Below, piece by piece: positions 1 through 5,929 of a stretch of 9,813 nt of DNA. The position numbers were made by a program, and so were the translations under genes. The DNA comes from Planctomycetota bacterium. Its GTDB lineage: Bacteria; Planctomycetota; Brocadiia; Brocadiales; Bathyanammoxibiaceae. The stretch spans positions 1 to 9,813 of the forward strand of contig JAUXLO010000050.1 of NCBI GenBank assembly GCA_030623665.1, in the 5' to 3' direction. Each line of letters opens with the position of its first letter. The stretch's first letter is position 1. Below the pieces are notes generated by a model. That model saw nothing but the letters and a program-made list of their open reading frames with translations. It had not been told where the DNA came from and did no database searches.

Positions 1-622
1 GCAGGGCGAGATTTTCCGTCTTTTCCCTCTTCCAGGGGTCTTGCCAGGACTCGTTATTGGTGATGAGTTGTGTGGTAGACTCCATCACGGTATCCACAAT
101 ACGCAGTTTATTTGCCCTTAAACTGGAGCCCGTTTCGGTAAGTTCCACAATGGCATCTACCAGATGGGGGGCCTTCGCCTCCGTAGCGCCGTGTGAGAAT
201 TCCACCTCTGCGTTTATTCCCTTTTGCTTTAGGTACTTCCTTGTGACGTTGACTAGCTCTGTGGCGATGCTTTTCCCTTCGAGGTCGGAGGCGGTTCGAA
301 TGGGTGAATCCTCTGGTACGGCCATCACCCAGCGCACCTTGGTCAACTGTTGCTTGGCATAGACGAGGTTTGTTACGACCGTTACTTTTGAATCATTTTC
401 CTCAACCCAGTCGGCACCGGTTAGCCCTGTGTCGATGATTCCCTTTTCAACATATCTCGACATGTCTTGGGGGCGGATCAGTCTGCCCTGAAGCTCATCG
501 TCGTTTATAATGGGATAATAGGACCTGCTGCTAATGCGTACTACAAAGCCAGCCCGCTGCATCATTTCGCAGGTAGATTGCTGTAAACTCCCTTTGGGTA
601 TTCCTAAGACAAGTTTAGGCAT
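1..622 (-). CDS. hisG: ATP phosphoribosyltransferase, long form (partial, C-terminus beyond window)
   Basis: Catalyses the first committed step of histidine biosynthesis, joining ATP and PRPP to give phosphoribosyl-ATP in the cytoplasm. The 207 residues visible begin [13 protein letters not shown], the usual HisG N-terminus. They continue through [12 protein letters not shown] (61-72), the two periplasmic-binding-protein-like lobes, and the PRPP-binding loop [10 protein letters not shown] (162-171). The text after the loop ([15 protein letters not shown]) resembles long-form HisG, which is about 290 residues with a C-terminal regulatory domain and needs no HisZ. That domain would lie outside the window, so the long form is inferred. 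The ATG overlaps the rbfA stop by one base (TAATG), with an AAGG ribosome binding site inside the rbfA end, implying translational coupling. The reading frame is intact to the window edge. Family assignment is secure. Confidence 0.95.
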   Translation of the reverse strand, partial: MPKLVLGIPKGSLQQSTCEMMQRAGFVVRISSRSYYPIINDDELQGRLIRPQDMSRYVEKGIIDTGLTGADWVEENDSKVTVVTNLVYAKQQLTKVRWVMAVPEDSPIRTASDLEGKSIATELVNVTRKYLKQKGINAEVEFSHGATEAKAPHLVDAIVELTETGSSLRANKLRIVDTVMESTTQLITNNESWQDPWKREKTENLAL

Positions 623-978
623 TATACCGCCTTTTCTTCACCTAAAGTGTCGTCTATAAGTTTAGATAAATAAACGCTTTTTCCAGCTGAATCATCCAGG
701 ATAAATGTAAGAACCGGTGTGTACCGTGTCTCAAGTCTCTTTCCTATGATAGACTGAATATGACCCCGCGCGTGCTTGAGGGCACTGAGGGTAATCTTTT
801 TTTTGGCCTCATCGCCAATGACGGAGACGTAGACCTTTGCCGTACGCAGGTCCTCTGAGGGCTTGGTCCTTGTCACGGTTACAAGATTTATCCTTGGATC
901 TTTAAGCTCAGAGAAGATAACCCTGCTTATCTCTCGCTTCAAGGCCTCAGCTATTTTTTCAAGCCTTCTGGTACGCAC
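622..978 (-). CDS. rbfA: 30S ribosome-binding factor A (RbfA)
   Basis: Small KH-fold protein that binds the immature 30S subunit and helps 16S rRNA 5'-end maturation. The 118 residues fit the family's usual size of about 110-130. Recognisable features are the N-terminal helix ([18 protein letters not shown]), the block LKDPRI (26-31), the alternating strand TAKVYVSV, the helix [17 protein letters not shown] and the ending [13 protein letters not shown]. The start is GTG at 978. It is the only usable start, because the codons upstream are ACC, AAT and then the TAG stop of the DUF503 gene. That stop is in the same frame as rbfA, so the two reading frames are separated only by TAG-AAT-ACC. No clear Shine-Dalgarno sequence precedes the GTG, so translation probably depends on the upstream gene. 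The 3' end overlaps hisG by one base. Confidence 0.95.
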   Translation of the reverse strand: MRTRRLEKIAEALKREISRVIFSELKDPRINLVTVTRTKPSEDLRTAKVYVSVIGDEAKKKITLSALKHARGHIQSIIGKRLETRYTPVLTFILDDSAGKSVYLSKLIDDTLGEEKAV

Positions 979-984
979 GGTATT

Positions 985-1266
985 CTACATTAAGTTAAGG
1001 TCGTAATCTACGAGTTCGACCTTGGGGAACAGCCTAAAGGAGTTTACAAGGCCTGACAGCACACTGTTAACGTATTTCCCATCGTTACCAACCATTGCCA
1101 CGGCCAGGACACATTGTTTGTGGTTATTTTGCGCTTCGATCTCTGATATGGAGATGTTGTATTTTTGCCTTATCCTGTCCTTCAGGCTCTTAATGACACG
1201 ACGCTTGTCCTTAAGGGAGTGCGATTCCCTTATGACTACCCTGATATTTAGTATTCCAATGACCAT
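985..1266 (-). CDS. ylxP: DUF503 / YlxP-like small protein
   Basis: The 93-residue protein has the family hallmark near its N-terminus: a first beta strand (MVIGILNIRVVI) followed by ESHSLKDKRRVIKSLKDRIR (14-33). The middle strand CVLAVAMVGND and the end VELVDYDLNL also match DUF503. In Bacillus subtilis the homologue YlxP sits between infB and rbfA, the same position as here, so gene order supports the call. The biochemical role is not established. The fold is ferredoxin-like, and the neighbourhood suggests a part in ribosome assembly or translation, which is inference. The ATG at 1266 lies 39 nt after the infB stop and has no recognisable Shine-Dalgarno sequence. The stop TAG is in frame with the rbfA start six nucleotides downstream. 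Confidence 0.9.
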   Translation of the reverse strand: MVIGILNIRVVIRESHSLKDKRRVIKSLKDRIRQKYNISISEIEAQNNHKQCVLAVAMVGNDGKYVNSVLSGLVNSFRLFPKVELVDYDLNLM

Positions 1267-1305
1267 GAAAGGCAGCTACGGGGGAAGAAACTTGGGGTTT
1301 GGTGT

Positions 1306-3588
1306 TTAGCTAAGTGTGCGGGCCACCTGCTGGATCTCGTATGCCTCTATAGTGTCGCCCACCTTTAGGTCATCGAAGCCAGCGACCTTCATGCCGCACT
1401 CCAGCCCCTGCCGTACTTCTTTCACATCTTCCTTTACTATCTTAAGGGAGGTGAGCTTGCCCTCGTGGAGAACATTTCCATCCCTCCGTACCCTTACGAG
1501 AGAATTCCTGGTAATCTTACCGTCCCTAACGATACAGCCTGCGATGTTGCCCAGCTTAGAGATCTTGAATATCTGTTGTATCTCAGCGTTACCTAAAGCA
1601 ACTTCCCTTTGCTCAGGCTCTAACAGACCCTCCATAGCGGACTTAACGTCTTTGGTGATATCGTAAATTACCTCGTAAAGCCTGATTTCTACACCGCTCT
1701 TTTCTGCAAGATTAGAGGCACCGTCTTCGAGCACGGTGTGGAATCCGATAATGATTGCATCGGAGGCGTCGGCCAGGATTGTGTCAGACTCGGTTATATT
1801 CCCCACCCCACTGTGGAGTATCCTGACCTTTATCTCTGTTGTGGAAAGCCCTTCCAGCATATTTTCCAAGACCTCCACAGAGCCTTTTACGTCTGCCTTG
1901 AGAATAACTTTGAGTTCCTTGACCTTCCCGCGCTCTATGTTTATATAGAGATTCTCCAGGGTTACGTGTTGCCGTGCCTGGAGTCCGGCCTCGCGGAGGC
2001 TTTCCTGTCTCTTTGCCGCTATCTGCCTGGCCTTTTGGATATCATTTATAGCGTAGAATTTCTCACCCGCATCTGGCACGACAGAGAGGTCTGAGACCGA
2101 TACGGGTTGGGACGGTCCTGCATGCTCGACAGCGTTTCCCTTGTCATCGTACATGGCACGAGCCCTTCCATACGTATGACCGCAGAGAATTACGTCGCCC
2201 AGGTGCAAGGTGCCGTCCTGCACAATCACTGTTGCCACTACGCCTCTGCCCTCGTGCAGTCGCGCCTCCAACACCACACCCCTGGCGGGATTTTTGGGGT
2301 TTGCCCTAAGTTCCAGGACCTCTGCCTCAAGCAGGAGCCGTTCCAGAAGTTCGTCCAGCCCCTTTCTGGTGGTGGCCGATGTCTCTACAAACTGTGTCTT
2401 TCCGCCCCATTCCTCCGGTGTAAGCTCGAACTTTGCCAGCTGCTGTTTCACCCTCAAGGGGTTAGCGTCGGGCTTGTCTATCTTGTTAATGGCTACAACA
2501 ACCGGTACGTCAGCCGCTCGAGCATGATTAATGGCCTCTTCTGTCTGCGGCATGACACCATCATCAGCAGCCACGACCAGCACCGCCACGTCGGTAGTCT
2601 GAGAGCCCCTGGCCCGCATTGCGGTAAATGCCTCATGGCCAGGCGTGTCGAGAAATACCACCGCACGGCCGTTAGTCTCTACACAGTATGCGCCTATGTG
2701 CTGAGTGATGCCACCTACTTCCTCCCCTGCTACATTCGCCTTTCTTATGGCATCGAGTAGTGAGGTCTTGCCATGGTCCACGTGGCCCATAAAGGTGACG
2801 ATGGGTGGTCTGGGTATGAGATCCTCAGGCCTGCTTAACAGCTCCTCGAATTCCTTTTCTATTGCCTGCCCTGCCTCCTGCGGCTTCTTCATGTCTATCT
2901 CTGCACCGTACTCCATGCCCAGAAGCACGACAACGTCGCCATCCAGTGTCTGGTTCATTGTTGCGCGAATATTGTGCTCCATCAGGAGCTTCGTAATGAT
3001 GCTACTCGCTTTGATGCCCAATTTGCTGGAGAGTTCCTTAACCGAAACTGGTGGTTCAAGGGAAAACTTGAGTCCCTCCGCAGATGGTAAAACTGCGGGC
3101 TCTTTATGTGGTCCACCAGCCTTCTTCCAGTGGCCTGTCCTGCCCCTGAATCCCGGCTTTCCATACCTCCTGAAGGGGGGGCGCCTGCGCACCTCTATGT
3201 ATTTCGGCGGACGGATGAACTTGGATATTGGTTTGCCATCGGTACGGACCTTGGCGCTGTCCGGCAGTGTAACAATCTTTGACTTCACCGGCTTCGCCTC
3301 TACCGTTTCAGGTTTGACGGTCTTCTTTGGCAATCTCCTATGCTTTACCGGCTCAGGTGCCTTCTTGGGTCTGGCTGCCTTTGGGGCCGTCTTTTTGGTT
3401 CCCACCTTTTTAGACGGGGGAACGGATGGTCTGAAGAGGCTGCGTATAAGGCGGAGCTCTTTATCCTCTACTGTGTTGGCATGGTGGGTAATGTGCTTGA
3501 GCCCCTGTTCCTTACACTTCTCTAAGATGAGGCCGCTCTTTACACCCATCTCTTTTGCCAGTGTGCTTATCCTCATTTTATCGGCCAT
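1306..3588 (-). CDS. infB: Translation initiation factor IF-2
   Basis: GTPase that brings formyl-Met-tRNA to the 30S subunit and promotes subunit joining. In the 760 residues, the order is: an IF2_N helical domain (about 1-52); a Lys/Pro/Arg-rich linker (53-165) with a Gly/Arg patch; a second IF2_N domain (about 180-232); the G domain with G1 GHVDHGKT (268-275), G3 DTPGH (314-318), G4 NKID (368-371) and G5 around ETSA (402-405); domain II (about 430-520); domain III; and the C-terminal fMet-tRNA-binding domain ending at 760. All GTPase motifs are intact. One difference is the domain II loop, which reads DLSVVPDAG (500-508) where GLSGVP is usual. The ATG at 3588 has AAGGTG six bases upstream. 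The spacer contains an in-frame ATG-TAA immediately before the start. Second gene of the nusA operon, 25 nt after nusA. Confidence 0.98.
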   Translation of the reverse strand: MADKMRISTLAKEMGVKSGLILEKCKEQGLKHITHHANTVEDKELRLIRSLFRPSVPPSKKVGTKKTAPKAARPKKAPEPVKHRRLPKKTVKPETVEAKPVKSKIVTLPDSAKVRTDGKPISKFIRPPKYIEVRRRPPFRRYGKPGFRGRTGHWKKAGGPHKEPAVLPSAEGLKFSLEPPVSVKELSSKLGIKASSIITKLLMEHNIRATMNQTLDGDVVVLLGMEYGAEIDMKKPQEAGQAIEKEFEELLSRPEDLIPRPPIVTFMGHVDHGKTSLLDAIRKANVAGEEVGGITQHIGAYCVETNGRAVVFLDTPGHEAFTAMRARGSQTTDVAVLVVAADDGVMPQTEEAINHARAADVPVVVAINKIDKPDANPLRVKQQLAKFELTPEEWGGKTQFVETSATTRKGLDELLERLLLEAEVLELRANPKNPARGVVLEARLHEGRGVVATVIVQDGTLHLGDVILCGHTYGRARAMYDDKGNAVEHAGPSQPVSVSDLSVVPDAGEKFYAINDIQKARQIAAKRQESLREAGLQARQHVTLENLYINIERGKVKELKVILKADVKGSVEVLENMLEGLSTTEIKVRILHSGVGNITESDTILADASDAIIIGFHTVLEDGASNLAEKSGVEIRLYEVIYDITKDVKSAMEGLLEPEQREVALGNAEIQQIFKISKLGNIAGCIVRDGKITRNSLVRVRRDGNVLHEGKLTSLKIVKEDVKEVRQGLECGMKVAGFDDLKVGDTIEAYEIQQVARTLS

Positions 3589-3613
3589 TTACATCACCTT
3601 CTCTGTCTTCGCC

Positions 3614-4651
3614 TCAATCATTATCCGGGGCAGAGGTAGCGAGCTCTTCCTGGTCATTCCCAGAAGGTGTCTGTTCTGGGGAGGAATCTTCCTCGGTCGC
3701 AATCTCCTTTTGAGAGAGTTCTTCCTCGGTAAGTATGTCTATGTCCCAGGACGTGAGTTTGGAGGCTAGTCGGACATTTTGTCCTCTCTTCCCGATAGCC
3801 AGGGAGAGCTGATCATTGGGTACTACTACCGTTGCTTGGTGCGTCTCCGGGGATAGCATAATCCCAACAATCTCCGCGGGTTTAAGGGTATTGGGTATTA
3901 GTGCCTCTGGAGCGTCATCCCAGCGGATAATGTCTATCTTTTCTCCAACCAGCTCATCAACTATGTTCTTAATCCTTGAGCCACGAACGCCAACGCAGGC
4001 GCCCACGCAGTCCACATGTGCGTCTTGTGACAGGACGGCAATCTTGGTCCTGTACCCTGCCTCTCTTGCTATCGCCTTGATTTCGATTACCTTCTCCGCT
4101 ATCTCGGGCACCTCCAGCTCGAACAGCTTTTTCACGAAGTCAGGGTGGCTTCTCGAGAGCACCAGCTTTACCCTCTGGGATACTTTTTTTACGTCAAGAA
4201 GCATGGCACGCACCCTGTCACCGGGGTGGTATGCCTCGTCTACGATCTGCTCTGACTTGGGCAATAGGGCCTCGACCTTCCCCAGGTTCGCAACAATATT
4301 AGGACCTTCAAAGCGCTGTACAGTACCTGTGACAATAGTGCCCTTTCTCTTTACGAAGTCGTCGTAAATGGCGTTTCTCTCTGCCTCCCTTATCTTTTGT
4401 ATCATGACCTGTTTGGCGGTCTGGGCACTTATCCGTCCTAGCTCTGCAGGGTCAATTCTCCTATCTCCTTCTTTAGCAACGAGTTCCCCGGTAGACCTGT
4501 CTATTTCTATAGTAATGCCTTCCCTGTGGGCGAAGTGCTTCCTGGCGGCTGACATGAGTGCAGCCTCTATGCCTTGGAATACTATCTCCTTGTCTATGTC
4601 CTTGTCTCTCCGCAGGGTTTCTACCAGCCTGAGAAGTTCTTCTCTATCCAC
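3614..4651 (-). CDS. nusA: Transcription termination/antitermination factor NusA
   Basis: Binds RNA polymerase and nascent RNA, and affects pausing, intrinsic termination and antitermination. A GTG start at 4651 is chosen because AGGAGG (4661-4666) lies nine bases upstream and the product then begins MDREELLRLVETL, as NusA proteins do. The frame is open further upstream, but those residues run through a hairpin in the leader. The 345-residue protein has the N-terminal polymerase-binding domain (1-100), an S1 domain (about 104-168), KH1 with GVRG (221-224) and KH2 with GKRG (287-290). It ends in an acidic Glu/Asp/Ser tail (about 308-345). The two acidic AR repeats of the roughly 495-residue E. 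coli protein are absent, as in B. subtilis-type NusA. It is first in the operon. No rimP or YlxR gene is found next to it. Confidence 0.97.
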   Translation of the reverse strand: MDREELLRLVETLRRDKDIDKEIVFQGIEAALMSAARKHFAHREGITIEIDRSTGELVAKEGDRRIDPAELGRISAQTAKQVMIQKIREAERNAIYDDFVKRKGTIVTGTVQRFEGPNIVANLGKVEALLPKSEQIVDEAYHPGDRVRAMLLDVKKVSQRVKLVLSRSHPDFVKKLFELEVPEIAEKVIEIKAIAREAGYRTKIAVLSQDAHVDCVGACVGVRGSRIKNIVDELVGEKIDIIRWDDAPEALIPNTLKPAEIVGIMLSPETHQATVVVPNDQLSLAIGKRGQNVRLASKLTSWDIDILTEEELSQKEIATEEDSSPEQTPSGNDQEELATSAPDND

Positions 4652-4673
4652 TGGACACTCCCTCCTAAAGGGC

Positions 4674-4702
4674 AAAATAAAAGAGTGGTAAAGGTCCACT
4701 CT
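4674..4702 (-). terminator. Terminator-like hairpin in the nusA leader (possible attenuator)
   Basis: Read on the minus strand, AGAGTGG (4702-4696) and CCACTCT (4688-4682) form a perfect 7-bp stem around a 7-nt loop, ACCTTTA. It is followed at once by TTTATTTT (4681-4674). This is the layout of an intrinsic terminator with an interrupted U-tract. It lies downstream of the proposed nusA promoter and about 8 nt before the AGGAGG ribosome binding site, so any transcript of nusA must pass it. It could attenuate the operon. In B. subtilis, nusA has been reported to be self-regulated through leader attenuation. Alternatively it could end transcription of the small upstream ORF. The stem is only moderately G+C-rich, so strength is uncertain. 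Confidence 0.6.
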
Positions 4703-4703
4703 C

Positions 4704-4749
4704 TAAGAACGGCGATGCCAGTTGCAACCCGAAACAGAATATGTTCTTA
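4704..4749 (-). repeat. Second inverted repeat in the nusA leader
   Basis: In the leader RNA, UAAGAAC (4749-4743) can pair with GUUCUUA (4710-4704), a perfect 7-bp stem enclosing 32 nt. The enclosed part contains the palindrome GTTGCAAC and a small GGC-ATC-GCC hairpin. The 3' arm ends one base before the terminator-like stem starts, so the two helices could stack. No antiterminator segment that would pair with the terminator arms was found. This is a pattern seen in the sequence; function is inference. Confidence 0.4.
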
Positions 4750-4776
4750 AATCTCCAGGAGCTTATCTATACCTTA

Positions 4777-4805
4777 CTTTTAACCCTTATGAGAAATTTT
4801 GTCAA
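4777..4805 (-). promoter_or_regulatory. Sigma70-type promoter for the nusA operon
   Basis: On the minus strand a perfect -35 TTGACA (4805-4800) is followed after exactly 17 bp by TAAAAG (4782-4777), a 4-of-6 match to TATAAT. Transcription would begin near 4770, giving a leader of about 120 nt before the nusA GTG. The -35 box falls within the last codons of the small ORF that ends at 4780. The weak -10 lowers confidence. Confidence 0.55.
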
Positions 4806-4941
4806 GCCCTTTTTGCCGGTGAAGAAAATAGTTGAAGAGTGCGGTGGTGAACGCTATAATTCCTGTAAATAGAAGTACTTCTGTAAAGGCCAGCGTTGCT
4901 ATTGATGCCCTCAGGTCTGAATACGGATATCTCATCATCAT
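4780..4941 (-). CDS. Possible small single-pass membrane protein upstream of nusA
   Basis: A 53-codon frame starts with three consecutive ATG codons (MMMRYPYSDLR). It contains a hydrophobic stretch of about 28 residues (12-40: ASIATLAFTEVLLFTGIIAF and on to NYFL), then a basic tail HRQKGLDKISHKG. One transmembrane helix is predicted by eye. The ribosome binding site is weak (AAAGA about three to four bases before the first ATG). The 3' end overlaps the proposed nusA promoter. An alternative reading on the plus strand of the same stretch (TTG at 4832 to 5020) is also open, so one of the two, or both, is chance. I do not recognise a family. This frame is favoured because of its ATG starts and tidy membrane-protein layout. 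Confidence 0.35.
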   Translation of the reverse strand: MMMRYPYSDLRASIATLAFTEVLLFTGIIAFTTALFNYFLHRQKGLDKISHKG

Positions 4942-5023
4942 ATCTTTAATTGGGCAAGATATATTCTTTATTAAAGCTGGTTTGCTGCAGGAGATAGCTT
5001 TGATGGTTGTGGAGGTTTAAGGA

Positions 5024-5707
5024 ATGGCTTTGCGAAGGTCCAGGAGAAGGCCAAAGACACTGTTTACCAGACTCGGTGATCTGTTTTCCGACACTTTCGG
5101 ATACATTTCATACAAAATCATGGCATTAATATCCCTGGTTGTCCTAAAATTATTCTTCAGGCTTGAGATAAGAAATAAGCAATATGTGCCGATGAAGGGA
5201 CCAATCATCCTAGCCGCCAACCACTTTAGTATGATAGACGCATGGCTTCTACAAGTGGCCTGCCCCAGGAGGATAACCTACATGGTGGAGGCCGAGTATT
5301 ACGAGAGTTGGGGGTGGTGGTTTTACCGAATGCACAAGGCCATTCCTGTACGGGCGAAGGGTCCGAACAAGGAAGCCGTCGTTACCGGGCTAAATACCCT
5401 TGAAAAGAACGGTGTATTGGGTATCTTTCCAGAAGGATGGGGAGAGAAAGTAGATGGTAAGGTAGGGGAAGGAAACCCTGGAGTGGCAATGTTCTCCTCC
5501 TGGAGCCACGTGCCGGTACTGCCCATATACATATCTGGTTCCCATGAGGCGTTACCCAAAGGCACCGTCCTTCCGCGCCTTACAAGGTTGACAGTCACAT
5601 ACGGAAAGCCCATAAGATATAATCACATTGAGAAGCCCAACAAAGAGATGCTGCGCAAGATGACAGACGAAATAATGGAGCGGATTAAAGAGCTGGCACA
5701 AGAATAG
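5024..5707 (+). CDS. plsC: PlsC-family 1-acyl-sn-glycerol-3-phosphate acyltransferase
   Basis: Likely transfers a fatty acyl group to lysophosphatidic acid, or a related lysolipid, at the inner face of the cytoplasmic membrane, making phospholipid precursors. The 227 residues fit the family (about 200-250). After a very basic start (RRSRRRPK) comes an amphipathic/hydrophobic segment (about 27-46). The catalytic NHFSMID follows (His67-x4-Asp72), then the motif II region GWWFYRMHKAIPV (97-109), motif III FPEGWG (135-140) and motif IV VPVLPIYISG (163-172). Motif III lacks the Thr-Arg of the usual FPEGTR, so the exact acceptor is uncertain. The ATG at 5024 has GGAGG (5011-5015) eight bases upstream, a strong site. 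It stands alone, divergent from nusA and convergent with the propeller genes. No clear promoter was found upstream. Confidence 0.85.
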   Translation: MALRRSRRRPKTLFTRLGDLFSDTFGYISYKIMALISLVVLKLFFRLEIRNKQYVPMKGPIILAANHFSMIDAWLLQVACPRRITYMVEAEYYESWGWWFYRMHKAIPVRAKGPNKEAVVTGLNTLEKNGVLGIFPEGWGEKVDGKVGEGNPGVAMFSSWSHVPVLPIYISGSHEALPKGTVLPRLTRLTVTYGKPIRYNHIEKPNKEMLRKMTDEIMERIKELAQE

Positions 5708-5835
5708 CAAACAGTGGTGCGTCAATATGCACGAAAATCCTTTACGAGCGTACCTTAGAAGAGATTAAAGGGAAAGAATGGCTGTTGTAAGTTTATCGGC
5801 GGTTTATAAGAGGGGATTAAAAACAATCGGTAATA

Positions 5836-5892
5836 TGGAGTCCAGCGACTATGTCGCTGGGATATATTCATTGACACAGTCAATGGACTCCA
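5836..5892. repeat. Nested inverted-repeat element (three-way junction fold)
   Basis: TGGAGTCCA (5836-5844) is the exact reverse complement of TGGACTCCA (5884-5892), a 9-bp outer stem. Inside it are two hairpins: GCGAC-TAT-GTCGC (5845-5857), extendable to the 8-bp CCAGCGAC/GTCGCTGG, and TTGAC-ACA-GTCAA (5871-5883), extendable to 7 bp. Both inner hairpins abut the outer stem with no unpaired base, leaving one 13-nt linker (5858-5870). The element lies in the convergent gap between the acyltransferase and propeller genes, 128 bp after the former's stop. No U-tract follows on either strand, so a simple terminator is unlikely. It could be an RNA 3'-end structure, a REP/MITE-like repeat unit or a protein-binding site. 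A 60-codon frame (5778-5960) crosses it but looks accidental. Confidence 0.7.
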
Positions 5893-5929
5893 AAAGGCCG
5901 CAGACCTGTGCTGCCACAACGTTGATTGG

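Noticed and set aside
2107..2760. 217-codon open frame on the plus strand opposite the IF-2 G domain
   Set aside because: Antisense shadow of a highly conserved coding region, with no recognisable family.
2705..3769. 354-codon open frame on the plus strand opposite infB
   Set aside because: It lies fully antisense to the secure infB gene and the nusA end. Its Leu/Ser/Phe-rich composition is what antisense of a Lys/Pro/Arg-rich region gives, and it has no recognisable domain.
4652..4699. Upstream extension of nusA by 16 codons
   Set aside because: The added residues run through the leader hairpin and the AGGAGG site and do not resemble NusA N-termini. GTG at 4651 is correctly spaced.
4832..5020. 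62-codon plus-strand frame ending just before the acyltransferase gene
   Set aside because: It begins with TTG without a ribosome binding site and is antisense to the more plausible small membrane ORF and nusA promoter. It shows no known motif.
5717..5735. Possible terminator for the acyltransferase gene (GTGC/GCAC pair)
   Set aside because: Only a 4-bp stem, with no following T-run.
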